A DNA stretch of 64,000 bases. Source: Streptomyces sp. Root1304 (lineage in GTDB: Bacteria > Actinomycetota > Actinomycetes > Streptomycetales > Streptomycetaceae). The stretch's first letter is position 1; each line of letters starts with the position of its first letter. The DNA is taken from contig NZ_LMEP01000012.1 of NCBI RefSeq assembly GCF_001426405.1, positions 437,921 to 501,920 of the forward strand, in the 5' to 3' direction. Below are positions 35,340 to 45,951 of the stretch, in pieces. A program made the translations under genes and the position numbers. The notes under the pieces were generated by a model. The model searched no databases and was not told the DNA's origin. It saw only the letters and a list, made by a program, of their open reading frames with translations.

Positions 35340-36639
35340 GAGGCGTGAGAGAGGTGGGAGAGGCGAAGCGCAGGGGTCTCGCGGACCGGGTGCCGCTGCT
35401 GCTGCGCCGGCGGACCTTCCGGCGGTACTGGACCGGGCAGACCATCTCGCTCGCCGGGGACCAGATATCGCTGATGGCGATCCCGCTCGCCGCCGTGCTG
35501 GTCCTCGGAGCCGACGCCGCCGCGATGGGCTGGCTCAAGGCCGCCGAGCTGCTGCCCGCCCTCCTGTTCAACCTGCCCTTCGGGGCCTGGGCCGACCGGC
35601 AGGCCGGTCGCAGGAGGGCCATGATCGCGACCGACCTCGGGCGGGCGGCTCTGGTGCTGTCCCTTCCCGTGGCCTACGCCCTCGACGCCCTGACGCTCAC
35701 CCAGCTCTACGTGGTGGCCTTCGGGGTCGGCGCGCTCACCGTGCTCTTCGAGGTCTGCAACGCCACGCTCTTCGTGGCGCTGGTGCCCACCGAGCACTAT
35801 GTACAGGCGAACTCGCTGGTCAACGGCAGCCGTTCGACGGCCTGGCTCGCGGGGCCGGGGATCGGTGGCCTCCTGGTGCAGTTCCTCACCGCTCCCTTCG
35901 CCCTGGTCGCGGACGCCCTCACGTACCTGGTGTCGGCCGGGTACCTGGCCCGGATCGCTCCGGCCGAGCCCCCGCCGGCGCCCGTCGCCAAGGGGCACTT
36001 CACCGAGGGGATGCGCTGGGTGCTCCGGGAGCGTTCGATGCGCGCGCTGTTCTCCGCCTCCGGCACGGTGCAGTTCTTCAACTTCATGTTCCACACGCTG
36101 TTCGTGCTCTACGCGACCACCGAACTCGGCCTCGGGGCGGGGCTGCTCGGCCTGGTGCTCGCGACCGGCGCCGTGGGCGGTCTCCTCGGTGCGGTGCGGT
36201 GTGGAGCGGGGCGGTCGTCCGGAGGATCGGTATCGGTGGCTCGCTCGTCGTCGGCTTCCTCGGGTTCACGCTGCCGCTGCTCCTGATACCCCTGGCCGGC
36301 GGCCCGAAGCCGCTGGTGGTGTCCGTGCTGTTCCTGGCGGAGTTCCTCTCCTGCGTCGGCGTGATGATCGTGGACGTGGCGGTGGGGTCGTTCCTCATGG
36401 CGCTGATACCCGACGCCGTACGGGCCAGGGTCATGGGCGCCTTCCGGACGCTCAACCACGGGTTCCGTCCGCTCGGCGCACTCGTCGGAGGGCTGCTCGG
36501 CACCGCGATCGGGCTGCGGCCGACCCTGTGGATCGCCACGGGCGGGGCCGTCTTCGCCGTGCTGTGGCTGCTGCCCTCGCCGCTGCCGTGGATGCGGGAA
36601 CTGCCGAAGCGGGAGGAGGAGTCGGCACCGGTCCCGTAG
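35336..36639 (+). pseudogene. MFS transporter gene broken by a 5-bp duplication
   Basis: From ATG 35336 the frame encodes an MFS protein of the enterobactin-exporter type (FRRYWTGQTISLAGDQIS, FGAWADRQAGRRRAM) until residue about 285. Then ggtgc is tandemly duplicated (36188-36192 and 36193-36197), and the frame ends at 36286 after non-homologous residues. Removing one ggtgc restores GGLLGAVWSGAVVRR and the full C-terminal half (TLPLLLIPLAG, MGAFRTLNHGFRPLG) to TAG 36637-36639, giving about 432 residues. Either a real recent frameshift, phase variation or a sequencing error. Its regulator is intact. Confidence 0.8.
36188..36197 (+). repeat. ggtgc x2 tandem duplication causing a frameshift
   Basis: Two perfect 5-bp units followed by a partial third (ggtgt). 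The frame changes exactly here. Confidence 0.8.
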
Positions 36640-36723
36640 GGGTGGGGCGGTGGGTTCTCCCGCGAGGGGGTGGGCCCGGTGACCGGGCTAAGTGGAATTT
36701 CCGATTCGAACCGTCGGTAACAC

Positions 36724-36753
36724 TTGCTGACGCTTGCCCGGTTTGCCTAGAAC
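36724..36753 (+). promoter_or_regulatory. Candidate promoter of the YceI gene
   Basis: TTGCTG 36724-36729 and TAGAAC 36748-36753 with an 18-bp spacer, about 65 nt before the start codon. Confidence 0.45.
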
Positions 36754-36771
36754 GTGCTGGCGGTGATCGAA

Positions 36772-36786
36772 TGCAACTTCGTTGCA
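36772..36786. promoter_or_regulatory. Inverted repeat TGCAAC-ttc-GTTGCA, candidate operator
   Basis: Perfect 6-bp arms with a 3-nt centre, placed just downstream of the predicted transcription start of the YceI gene. It resembles MarR/OhrR-type sites in form. Confidence 0.5.
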
Positions 36787-36818
36787 CTATGAACGAGTCG
36801 CACGGGGGTGCGTGAAGA

Positions 36819-37721
36819 ATGTTCGATCGTCTCTTCGGGAAGCGTGCGGCGGGAGCCGTGCGCGGCGGTCCGCTCGCCGGTCTCGCCGTCCCCGCCTCGG
36901 CGGGAATGCTGAGCTGCCGGGTCCTCGACCCGGTGCACGAACCGGTCCGGCAGGCCGAGTTCGTCGTCAGCGACGCCGCGGGACGCAAGGTGCTCGCCGG
37001 GGAGACCGACCCGTACGGCACCGCACTCGCGACGGTACCCGCAGGTGAGTACCGGCTTGCGATCACCGCGGAGGGCTACACGCCGCACCACGGCACGGCC
37101 GTCGTCGCCGAGGGCGGCCACACCGGTCTCGGTGACGTCCTGCTCCAGATCGCCCCGCAGCCTCCGCTCCCCGAGGCCGGTGACTGGGAGATCGACCCGG
37201 TGCACTCGCAGATCGGGTTCACGGCGCGCCACATCGGTCTCGCCCGGATCCACGGCCGGTTCAACAGCTTCGCGGGCGCGGTGCGGATCGGCGAGCGGAT
37301 GGAGCAGTCGGCGATGCACGTCGTCATCGACGCCGCGTCCATCGACACCGGGGTGCAGATGCGCGACGACCACCTGCGCTCCGGCGACTTCCTCGACGTC
37401 GGCGCCTACCCGACGCTGGAGTTCTTCAGCGAGCGCTTCACGCACAAGGGCGGCAACCGGTGGGCCGTCACCGGCGCGCTCACCCTGCACGGTGTCAGCC
37501 GCACGGTGACGCTCGACACCCAGTACCTGGGCCTCGGGAGCGGGCTGGAGGGGGAGACCCGCGGTGCCTGCCGGGCCAGCACCGAGCTGCACCGGGAGGA
37601 CTTCACGCTCACCTGGCAGACGCTGCTCGCGCGGGGGATCGCGGCGGTGGGGTCGAGCATCAGCATCGAGCTCGACGTGCAGATCGTTCCGAAGACGGCG
37701 GGGGCTGAGGGGCGGGGCTGA
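36819..37721 (+). CDS. YceI-family lipid-binding-like protein with N-terminal carboxypeptidase-regulatory domain
   Basis: 300 residues. Residues about 28-112 resemble a carboxypeptidase regulatory (beta-sandwich) domain: SCRVLDPVHEPVRQAEFVV, DPYGTALATVPAGEYRL. Residues about 122-295 are a YceI lipocalin-like barrel (WEIDPVHSQIGFTARHIGLA, LRSGDFLDVGAYPTLEFF, LTLHGVSRTVTLD), a family that binds polyisoprenoids. There is no classical signal peptide, so it may be cytoplasmic, unlike E. coli YceI. The fusion of the two domains is typical of some actinobacteria. Its own promoter and a candidate operator precede it. Confidence 0.88.
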   Translation: MFDRLFGKRAAGAVRGGPLAGLAVPASAGMLSCRVLDPVHEPVRQAEFVVSDAAGRKVLAGETDPYGTALATVPAGEYRLAITAEGYTPHHGTAVVAEGGHTGLGDVLLQIAPQPPLPEAGDWEIDPVHSQIGFTARHIGLARIHGRFNSFAGAVRIGERMEQSAMHVVIDAASIDTGVQMRDDHLRSGDFLDVGAYPTLEFFSERFTHKGGNRWAVTGALTLHGVSRTVTLDTQYLGLGSGLEGETRGACRASTELHREDFTLTWQTLLARGIAAVGSSISIELDVQIVPKTAGAEGRG

Positions 37722-37813
37722 GGGGCGAGGGGGCGCCCGTCGCGGTCCGTCGCCGCCCGTCGGTCCTCCGGGCCGTCGCCGGTGTGCGCCCCCGGCATGT
37801 TCCCGCCCGTCCC

Positions 37814-38056
37814 TTACGGGGCTTCCAGCCAGCCCTCGTACTCGGCGGCCAGCTCGTCGAGCGCCGCCGGGTCCAGTCGGCCGTGCGGGTCCTCGACCAC
37901 CACCAGCCACTGGGCGTCCTCCGCGTCGTCCTCCCCGGCCAGGGAGTCCCGTACGAGCTGAGGTTCCTCCGCCACGCCGAAGCGGTCGGGGAGTTCGCCG
38001 GCGACCTCCTCGGCGGCGTCGCGGTCGGGGAGTACCAGTACGTGTCGTTCGCTCAC
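37814..38056 (-). CDS. Small acidic protein of unknown function
   Basis: 80 residues, very acidic (LAGEDDAEDAQW, LDPAALDELAAEYEGWL). GTG 38056 has GGCGG just upstream; an ATG at 38074 would add six residues. It is divergent from holA with about 50 bp between. No motif recognised; the pattern of alternating beta and alpha segments suggests a compact soluble fold. Confidence 0.65.
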   Translation of the reverse strand: MSERHVLVLPDRDAAEEVAGELPDRFGVAEEPQLVRDSLAGEDDAEDAQWLVVVEDPHGRLDPAALDELAAEYEGWLEAP

Positions 38057-38107
38057 CCCGCCATTCTCGGGCATGGGTGTCAGTGGCCCGTGGGATGCTG
38101 GATCGCG

Positions 38108-39100
38108 ATGGCCACCAGAAAGACTTCCCCCGAAGACCTCCTCGGTCCCGTGACGCTCGCCGTGGGGCAGGAGGACCTGCTCCTCGACCGTGTCGTCCAG
38201 GAGGTGGTGGCGGCCGCCCGTGCCGCCGACGCCGACACGGACGTGCGCGACCTCACGTCCGACCAGCTCCAGCCCGGGACGCTCGCCGAGCTCACCAGCC
38301 CCTCGCTCTTCGCCGAGCGGAAGGTCCTGGTCGTGCGGAACGCGCAGGATCTCGCCGCGGACACGGTCAAGGACGTCAAGGCGTACCTCGACGACCCGAT
38401 CGAGGACATCTCGCTCGTCCTGCTCCACGCGGGCGGAGCCAAGGGCAAGGGGCTGCTCGACGCCGCGCGGAAGGCGGGGGCGCGGGAGGTGGCCTGTCCG
38501 AAGACCACCAAGCCGGCGGAGCGGCTGACGTTCGTACGGCAGGAGTTCCGGGCGCTGGGGAGGTCGGCCACGCCGGAGGCCTGCCAGGCGCTCGTGGACT
38601 CGATCGGCAGCGACCTGCGGGAGCTCGCGTCCGCGGCGGCGCAGCTCACGGCCGATGTCGACGGGACGATCGACGAGGCCGTCGTCGGGCGGTACTACAC
38701 GGGGCGGGCCGAGGCGTCGTCCTTCAACGTCGCGGACCGTGCCGTCGAGGGACGGGCGGCGGAGGCGCTGGAGGCGCTGCGCTGGTCGCTGTCGACCGGG
38801 GTCGCGCCGGTGCTCATCACGAGCGCGCTCGCGCAGGGCGTACGGGCGATCGGCAAGCTGTCCTCGGCGAGGGGCGGCCGGCCGGCCGACCTCGCCAGGG
38901 AGCTGGGGATGCCGCCCTGGAAGATCGACCGCGTACGGCAGCAGATGCGGGGCTGGACCCCGGACGGGGTGTCGCTCGCGCTGCGGGCGATCGCGGAGGC
39001 GGACGCGGGGGTGAAGGGCGGCGGGGACGACCCGGAGTACGCCCTGGAGAAGGCGGTGGTCGCGGTGGCGCGGGCGGCGAGGATGAGGCGCGGGGAGTAG
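38108..39100 (+). CDS. holA: DNA polymerase III subunit delta
   Basis: 330 residues. Delta opens the sliding clamp in the clamp-loader complex. GPVTLAVGQEDLLLDRVV near 14 and LVVRNAQDL near 78 match the family's domain 1. YYTGRAEASSFNVADRAVEG near 197 and the segment LAQGVRAIGKL near 240 are the conserved domain III parts. The Walker A motif is absent, as expected for delta. It ends with a helical tail (KAVVAVARAARMRRGE). Confidence 0.9.
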   Translation: MATRKTSPEDLLGPVTLAVGQEDLLLDRVVQEVVAAARAADADTDVRDLTSDQLQPGTLAELTSPSLFAERKVLVVRNAQDLAADTVKDVKAYLDDPIEDISLVLLHAGGAKGKGLLDAARKAGAREVACPKTTKPAERLTFVRQEFRALGRSATPEACQALVDSIGSDLRELASAAAQLTADVDGTIDEAVVGRYYTGRAEASSFNVADRAVEGRAAEALEALRWSLSTGVAPVLITSALAQGVRAIGKLSSARGGRPADLARELGMPPWKIDRVRQQMRGWTPDGVSLALRAIAEADAGVKGGGDDPEYALEKAVVAVARAARMRRGE

Positions 39101-39120
39101 GGGGCGGGGTGTTCTGCCCC

Positions 39121-39460
39121 GTGCGGGTGCGGGTGCGGGTGGGTACGTGGCCGGCGCCGGAGGATTCCCCCACCCCACCCCTTCCCGAAACCCTGCCGGG
39201 GCTGGTGGAGGGTGAGCCTGGTTCCCGGGGGGCTGCGCCCCCGGCCCCCCGACGAGCGCGGCAGCTTCGCGCCCCAGGGCGTTGCCCCGGGGTAGCTACG
39301 CACCGTGGCGCCCCCTGCCTCCGGCGTGTGCGGCAGCTTCGTTCCGCACGGCCTCCGGCGTGCGCGGCAGCCCTGCGTCGTCGGGTTCCGGCCCCCGCCC
39401 CGGCGAGCGCGCCAGCCACTCTCACCAGTGGTTCGTGCACATCCCCGACCCCCGGAAACG
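39121..39460. repeat. Repeat-rich intergenic stretch between holA and rpsT
   Basis: Contains (gtgcgg)n at 39121-39140 and a 21-bp element gcctccggcgtgNgcggcagc at 39317-39337 and 39351-39371 (one mismatch, offset 34). cggcagcttcg also occurs at 39259-39269 and 39331-39341. This resembles repetitive intergenic elements common in Streptomyces. No gene seen. Confidence 0.55.
39225..39244 (+). terminator. Hairpin downstream of holA
   Basis: CCGGGGG 39225-39231 and CCCCCGG 39238-39244 with loop gctgcg. A weaker hairpin lies at 39105-39121. Confidence 0.6.
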
Positions 39461-39461
39461 G

Positions 39462-39504
39462 CGAAAGCCCCGTGGCTCCTGGGGAAGGAGGCTCGGGGCT
39501 TTCG
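39462..39504. terminator. Strong terminator downstream of rpsT (minus strand)
   Basis: Arms cgaaagccccg 39462-39472 and cggggctttcg 39494-39504; an inner stem gctcct/aggagc lengthens it. On the minus strand it ends the rpsT transcript. Confidence 0.82.
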
Positions 39505-39520
39505 GCGTGTTCAGGGTGGG

Positions 39521-39555
39521 CTCGCACCCGCGTGGCGAACGCGTCCGCGTGCGAG
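39521..39555. other. Inverted repeat near the rpsT 3' end
   Basis: CTCGCAC 39521-39527 pairs with GTGCGAG 39549-39555; the loop contains a further CGCG/CGCG stem. It lies between the rpsT stop and its terminator. Function unknown. Confidence 0.45.
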
Positions 39556-39623
39556 TCCTGGGTGGCCGGGCGGGAGCGGGAGAGAGGGCCCGCTGGGTCC
39601 CGTACGGCCGATCACATCAGAGC

Positions 39624-39890
39624 TCAGCCCTGGAGAGCGGCAGCCTTGGTGGCCAGCGCCGACTTCTTGTTGGCGGCGGCGTTCTTGTGGATGACGCCCT
39701 TCGAGACAGCCTTGTCGAGCGCGCGGGAGGCGGCGCGAGAAGCCACGACGGCCTTCTCGACGTCACCCGCGGCGACGGCCTCGCGGGCCTTGCGGATCGC
39801 GGTCTTGAGCGAGGACTTGACGGCCTTGTTGCGCAGGCGCGCCTTCTCGTTCGTCTTGTTCCGCTTGATCTGGGACTTGATGTTCGCCAC
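39624..39890 (-). CDS. rpsT: 30S ribosomal protein S20
   Basis: 88 residues, very basic. It binds 16S rRNA early in 30S assembly. [19 protein letters not shown] opens the protein, and the end [18 protein letters not shown] is typical. GTG 39890 is the start, with AAAGG about 10 nt upstream. The long minus-strand frame around it belongs to lepA's shadow. Divergent from lepA; promoter at 39970-39997, giving a 5' UTR of about 70 nt that could serve autoregulation. Confidence 0.95.
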   Translation of the reverse strand: MANIKSQIKRNKTNEKARLRNKAVKSSLKTAIRKAREAVAAGDVEKAVVASRAASRALDKAVSKGVIHKNAAANKKSALATKAAALQG

Positions 39891-39961
39891 GAAAAGAGCC
39901 TTTACAGGTTCGATGTTCCTTCTGGATGCGCCTCGCAGCTGAGAGGGCATACGAGACACAG

Positions 39962-39970
39962 CTGTCCACA
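39962..39970 (+). promoter_or_regulatory. DnaA-box-like site CTGTCCACA in the rpsT promoter
   Basis: Matches the Streptomyces DnaA box pattern (Y-Y-V-TCCACA) and abuts the rpsT -10. Confidence 0.4.
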
Positions 39971-39997
39971 GTATCAGCGACCCTCGTGCCCGCCCAA
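39970..39997 (-). promoter_or_regulatory. Promoter of rpsT
   Basis: On the minus strand, TTGGGC (39992-39997) and GATACT (39970-39975) are 16 bp apart. Confidence 0.5.
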
Positions 39998-40073
39998 ACC
40001 GGGCGCGGGGCGACGGGCATGGGACCATGGAGCCTACGTATCGATCCGACATCGCCCCGAGACGAGACCCTGC

Positions 40074-41939
40074 GTGCCCGCGACTCCTACCCACGTGCCC
40101 GAGCCGAGCCGTACCGACCCGGCTCTGATCCGCAACTTCTGCATCATCGCGCACATCGACCACGGCAAGTCCACGCTCGCCGACCGGATGCTCCAGCTGA
40201 CCGGTGTCGTCGACCAGCGGCAGATGCGTGCCCAGTACCTCGACCGCATGGACATCGAGCGGGAGCGCGGCATCACGATCAAGTCCCAGGCGGTGCGGCT
40301 GCCCTGGGCGCCGACCGAGGGGCCGGCTCAGGGCGACACGCACATCCTGAACATGATCGACACCCCCGGACACGTCGACTTCACGTACGAGGTCTCGCGT
40401 TCGCTCGCGGCCTGTGAGGGCACGATCCTGCTGGTGGACGCGGCGCAGGGCATCGAGGCGCAGACGCTCGCCAACCTCTACCTGGCGATGGAGAACGACC
40501 TCACCATCGTCCCGGTCCTGAACAAGATCGACCTGCCGGCCGCCCAGCCGGAGAAGTTCTCCGAGGAGCTGGCCAACCTCATCGGCTGCCAGCCGGAGGA
40601 CGTCCTCAAGGTCTCCGCGAAGACCGGCATGGGCGTCGAGGCCCTGCTCGACCGGGTCGTCCGCGACGTGCCGGCCCCGGTCGGCGTCGCCGACGCGCCC
40701 GCCCGCGCGATGATCTTCGACTCGGTCTACGACTCCTACCGCGGCGTCGTGACCTACGTCCGTGTGATCGACGGCCAGCTCAACAAGCGCGAGCGCATCA
40801 GGATGATGTCGACCGGCGCCACCCACGAGCTGCTCGAGATCGGTGTCTCGTCCCCCGAGATGACCCCGTCCGACGGTCTCGGCGTCGGTGAGGTGGGCTA
40901 CCTCATCACCGGTGTGAAGGACGTCCGCCAGTCCAAGGTCGGTGACACGATCACCACCCTGAACAAGGGCGCCACCGAGGCCCTCGGCGGCTACAAGGAC
41001 CCGAAGCCGATGGTGTTCTCGGGCCTCTACCCGCTGGACGGCTCGGAGTACCCGGACCTCCGCGAGGCCCTCGACAAGCTCCAGCTCAACGACGCCGCGC
41101 TCGTCTACGAGCCGGAGACCTCCGCCGCGCTCGGCTTCGGCTTCCGCGTCGGCTTCCTCGGCCTGCTCCACCTCGACGTGATCCGCGAGCGGCTGGAGCG
41201 CGAGTTCGGTCTCGACCTCATCGCCACCGCGCCGAACGTGGTCTACCGCGTGGTCATGGAGGACGGCAGCGAGCACACGGTCACCAACCCGAGCGAGTTC
41301 CCCGAGGGCAAGATCGACGACGTGTACGAGCCCGTCGTACGCGCCACGATCCTGGCCCCCAGCGAGTTCATCGGCGCGATCATGGAGCTGTGCCAGACCC
41401 GTCGCGGCACGCTCATCGGCATGGACTACCTCTCCGAGGACCGCGTCGAGATCCGCTACACGCTGCCCCTCGCCGAGATCGTCTTCGACTTCTTCGACCA
41501 GCTGAAGTCCAAGACGCGCGGCTACGCCTCGCTCGACTACGAGCCCACCGGCGAGCAGGCCTCCAGCCTGGTCAAGGTCGACATCCTGCTGCACGGCGAC
41601 AAGGTCGACGCCTTCTCCGCCGTCACCCACAAGGACGCCGCCTACGCCTACGGTGTGCGTCTCGTCGCCAAGCTGCGCGAGCTCATCCCGCGGCAGGCCT
41701 TCGAGGTGCCGATCCAGGCCGCCATCGGCTCCCGGGTCATCGCCCGCGAGACCATCCGCGCCATCCGGAAGGACGTCCTCGCCAAGTGCTACGGCGGTGA
41801 CATCTCCCGTAAGCGGAAGCTGCTGGAGAAGCAGAAGGAAGGCAAGAAGCGCATGAAGATGGTCGGCTCCGTGGAGGTGCCGCAGGAGGCCTTCATCGCC
41901 GTCCTGTCGAGCGACGAGTCCACCGGCAAGAAGAAGTAG
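40074..41939 (+). CDS. lepA: Elongation factor 4 (LepA), back-translocating GTPase
   Basis: 621 residues. GTPase motifs: [15 protein letters not shown] near 25 (G1), ERGITIKSQ (switch I), [12 protein letters not shown] (G3), NKIDLPAA (G4). The C-terminal half has the LepA-specific domain ending [16 protein letters not shown]. It acts on stalled ribosomes. GTG 40074 gives [19 protein letters not shown], as in other Streptomyces; the frame is open far upstream but unconserved. Divergent from rpsT, as is usual in actinobacteria. Confidence 0.95.
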   Translation: MPATPTHVPEPSRTDPALIRNFCIIAHIDHGKSTLADRMLQLTGVVDQRQMRAQYLDRMDIERERGITIKSQAVRLPWAPTEGPAQGDTHILNMIDTPGHVDFTYEVSRSLAACEGTILLVDAAQGIEAQTLANLYLAMENDLTIVPVLNKIDLPAAQPEKFSEELANLIGCQPEDVLKVSAKTGMGVEALLDRVVRDVPAPVGVADAPARAMIFDSVYDSYRGVVTYVRVIDGQLNKRERIRMMSTGATHELLEIGVSSPEMTPSDGLGVGEVGYLITGVKDVRQSKVGDTITTLNKGATEALGGYKDPKPMVFSGLYPLDGSEYPDLREALDKLQLNDAALVYEPETSAALGFGFRVGFLGLLHLDVIRERLEREFGLDLIATAPNVVYRVVMEDGSEHTVTNPSEFPEGKIDDVYEPVVRATILAPSEFIGAIMELCQTRRGTLIGMDYLSEDRVEIRYTLPLAEIVFDFFDQLKSKTRGYASLDYEPTGEQASSLVKVDILLHGDKVDAFSAVTHKDAAYAYGVRLVAKLRELIPRQAFEVPIQAAIGSRVIARETIRAIRKDVLAKCYGGDISRKRKLLEKQKEGKKRMKMVGSVEVPQEAFIAVLSSDESTGKKK

Positions 41940-41975
41940 CCGCAGGCGGCCGCACCGGCTGCCCCGTGCACACAT

Positions 41976-42006
41976 CGGGCCCACGCGTCACGCGCGCGTG
42001 GGCCCG
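41976..42006 (+). terminator. Terminator after lepA
   Basis: Perfect 12-bp arms 41976-41987 and 41995-42006, followed by ttcgttat. Confidence 0.88.
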
Positions 42007-42058
42007 TTCGTTATCAAGCGGGACCCTGCAGGCCCTTACGCGCCGGTCCCCGGCCCTT

Positions 42059-42064
42059 TACTCT
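42059..42064 (+). promoter_or_regulatory. -10 box TACTCT of the acyl-CoA ligase gene
   Basis: TACTCT about 74 nt before GTG 42138; no good -35. The inverted repeat at 42081 would lie just after the transcription start. Confidence 0.4.
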
Positions 42065-42080
42065 GATCCCGGCTCGAAGG

Positions 42081-42094
42081 TTACTCGCCAGTTA
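42081..42094. promoter_or_regulatory. Candidate operator TTACTcgccAGTTA
   Basis: Near-palindrome (4 of 5 positions per arm) in the leader of a fatty acyl-CoA ligase gene. Sites of this kind are bound by TetR-type fatty-acid regulators in actinobacteria; the regulator here is unknown. Confidence 0.4.
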
Positions 42095-42137
42095 GTTACG
42101 AACCACCAGAAGGCACCGCCGCCGCCCGGAGGACGTC

Positions 42138-44015
<1,878 letters not shown>

Positions 44016-44073
44016 CCGCCGTGACCGCGGTGTCTCCGGCGCGCTGACCCCCGCACCCCCCCGGCCCGTGCGC

Positions 44074-44106
44074 CCGGCCCTGTGGACAGGTTGTCCACAG
44101 GGCCGG
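44074..44106. promoter_or_regulatory. Perfect inverted repeat built from two DnaA boxes
   Basis: 15-bp arms 44074-44088 and 44092-44106 with loop ggt. TTGTCCACA (44091-44099) matches the preferred Streptomyces DnaA box; the other arm gives CTGTCCACA on the minus strand (44082-44090). It may also act as the terminator of the ligase gene. Confidence 0.6.
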
Positions 44107-44141
44107 ACGTCCACCCCGGGCAGTACGGGACAATGGGGCTC

Positions 44142-45374
44142 ATGCCTTCCGTACTGCCCGATGGTGAGTCCGTTCCCGACGACGGGGCGCTGCCCCCGCA
44201 CGCCCTCGAAGGGGCGGGGGAGCGGCCGCTCGGGTTCTATCTGCACGTGCCCTACTGCGCGACCCGCTGCGGCTACTGCGACTTCAACACCTACACCGCG
44301 AGCGAGCTGCGCGGCACCGGCGGGGTGCTCGCCTCCCGGGACAACTACGCCGAGCAGGTCGCCGAGGAGATCCGGCTCGCCCGGAAGGTGCTCGGCGACG
44401 ACCCCAGGCCCGTGCGGACGGTGTTCGTCGGCGGCGGTACGCCCACCCTGCTCGCCGCCGGTGACCTCGTACGGATGCTGGGAGCGATCCGGGACGAGTT
44501 CGGGCTCGCGGACGACGCCGAGGTGACCACCGAGGCCAACCCCGAGTCCGTGAACCCGGCCTATCTGGCGGAGCTGCGGGAGGGCGGCTTCAACCGGATC
44601 TCCTTCGGCATGCAGAGCGCCCGGCAGCACGTGCTCAAGGTCCTCGACCGGACGCACACCCCCGGGCGTCCCGAGGCGTGCGTCGCGGAGGCGCGGGCCG
44701 CCGGGTTCGGGCACGTCAACCTCGACCTCATCTACGGCACCCCCGGCGAGTCCGACGACGACTGGCGGGCCTCCCTCGACGCCGCCATCGGCGCCGGGCC
44801 CGACCACGTCAGCGCCTACGCGCTGATCGTCGAGGAGGGGACGCAGCTGGCCCGCCGCATCCGGCGCGGCGAGGTGCCGATGACCGACGACGACGTCCAC
44901 GCCGACCGGTACCTGATCGCCGAGGACGTCCTCTCCGGAGCCGGCTTCGAGTGGTACGAGGTGTCCAACTGGGCCACCTCCGAGGCCGGCCGCTGCCTCC
45001 ACAACGAGCTGTACTGGCGCGGCGCCGACTGGTGGGGCGCCGGACCGGGCGCCCACAGCCACGTGGGCGGCGTGCGCTGGTGGAACGTGAAGCATCCGGG
45101 GGCGTACGCGGCCGCGCTGGCCGGCGGGAAGTCGCCCGGCGCGGGCCGGGAGCTGCTCTCCGAGGAGGACAGGCGGGTCGAGCGCGTGCTGCTCGAACTG
45201 CGGCTCAAGGAGGGCGTGGAGCTTTCGCTGCTCAAGCCCGCGGGCCTCGCGGCCTCCCGCAAGGCGCTCACCGACGGGCTCCTCGACCCCGGGCCCTACG
45301 CGGCCGGGCGCGCGGTCCTCACCCTGCGGGGCCGGCTGCTCGCCGACGCCGTGGTGCGCGACCTCGTGGACTAG
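44142..45374 (+). CDS. hemW: HemW-like radical SAM protein (heme chaperone; formerly coproporphyrinogen oxidase-like)
   Basis: 410 residues. The radical SAM cluster motif is HVPYCATRCGYCDF near 34-47 (CxxxCxxC). GGGTPTLL near 97, NPESVN near 134, and RISFGMQS near 148 follow. The HemW C-terminal domain closes the protein. An extra Cys after the cluster motif, typical of true HemN, is not present (CDF), in line with a heme chaperone role. ATG 44142 is chosen over 44082 because homology starts after it; GACAAT lies 7 nt upstream. hrcA and dnaJ are downstream as in other actinobacteria. Confidence 0.88.
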   Translation: MPSVLPDGESVPDDGALPPHALEGAGERPLGFYLHVPYCATRCGYCDFNTYTASELRGTGGVLASRDNYAEQVAEEIRLARKVLGDDPRPVRTVFVGGGTPTLLAAGDLVRMLGAIRDEFGLADDAEVTTEANPESVNPAYLAELREGGFNRISFGMQSARQHVLKVLDRTHTPGRPEACVAEARAAGFGHVNLDLIYGTPGESDDDWRASLDAAIGAGPDHVSAYALIVEEGTQLARRIRRGEVPMTDDDVHADRYLIAEDVLSGAGFEWYEVSNWATSEAGRCLHNELYWRGADWWGAGPGAHSHVGGVRWWNVKHPGAYAAALAGGKSPGAGRELLSEEDRRVERVLLELRLKEGVELSLLKPAGLAASRKALTDGLLDPGPYAAGRAVLTLRGRLLADAVVRDLVD

Positions 45375-45414
45375 GGCCTGCCTTTCGGATCATGCCGGGC
45401 TCCCGGCCCGGGCC

Positions 45415-45447
45415 CGCCCCGCCGCGGAACAGAAGCAGGGCGGGGCG
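45415..45447. terminator. Terminator between convergent hemW and the secreted protein gene
   Basis: cgccccgcc 45415-45423 pairs with ggcggggcg 45439-45447. Confidence 0.65.
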
Positions 45448-45458
45448 CGGCAGGCGGG

Positions 45459-45833
45459 TCAGTAGTGCGAGGGCAGCACGTCGTAGCAGAACTCGTACAT
45501 CGCCGGGTTCTGGCCCAGGACCGCCAGCATCTTGTCGCCGGTGTCGGGGCCGACGACGCCGTCCGCCTGGGCGCCGCCCAGCTTCGCGGTCTGGAAGGTC
45601 ACCACGCCGGACTGCGTCCGATCGCCCCAGATGCCGTCCTCCTCCAGCCGCGTCGGCGCGACATGGGACCAGTTCACGGCCGCCTGTACGCACCTCACAC
45701 CGTCCCCCTGGCTCCCGTACGCGAGGTACGGGGCGGAGGTGGCGGCGGTCGCGGTGCCCGCGAGACCCACCAGGGCGACGGCGGCGGACGAGGTCAGCAG
45801 GGCCGCTCTCTTGAACACGGGGCGGGAGAACAC
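45459..45833 (-). CDS. Secreted peptidoglycan-binding domain protein
   Basis: 124 residues. A signal peptide (basic start FSRPVFKR, hydrophobic LLTSSAAVALVGLAG, cleavage after TATAA or near) leads to a PG_binding_1-like domain: YGSQGDGVRCVQAAVN, then EDGIWGDRTQSGVVTFQ and GVVGPDTGDKML. Two Cys (near 48 and 116) may form a disulfide. GTG 45833 is preferred over the longer frame because GGAGGA lies just before it (3-nt gap, short). Likely released to the wall and binding peptidoglycan. Confidence 0.8.
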   Translation of the reverse strand: MFSRPVFKRAALLTSSAAVALVGLAGTATAATSAPYLAYGSQGDGVRCVQAAVNWSHVAPTRLEEDGIWGDRTQSGVVTFQTAKLGGAQADGVVGPDTGDKMLAVLGQNPAMYEFCYDVLPSHY

Positions 45834-45951
45834 GGTTCCTCCAAGGCGTGGGTGGTGCGAGTGATCGTTCCGCCACGCTGGCACGGCCCCGTGCGTCCCG
45901 GCACGGCCCCGGTGTCCCGGGACACCGGCCGTACCGTCCCGGGACGACGCC

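Noticed and set aside
36180..36300. Programmed ribosomal frameshifting in the MFS gene
   Set aside because: No slippery heptamer; the frame change coincides with a ggtgc duplication, which explains it directly.
39624..41984. 786-residue minus-strand frame
   Set aside because: Antisense to lepA; only the last 88 residues (rpsT) are genuine.
44074..44106. Chromosomal origin of replication
   Set aside because: Only two DnaA boxes, no dnaA or dnaN genes and no AT-rich unwinding region.
45837..45884. Upstream start for the secreted peptidoglycan-binding protein
   Set aside because: The longer frame would put 17 His/Arg-rich residues before the signal peptide; GGAGGA before GTG 45833 supports the shorter start.
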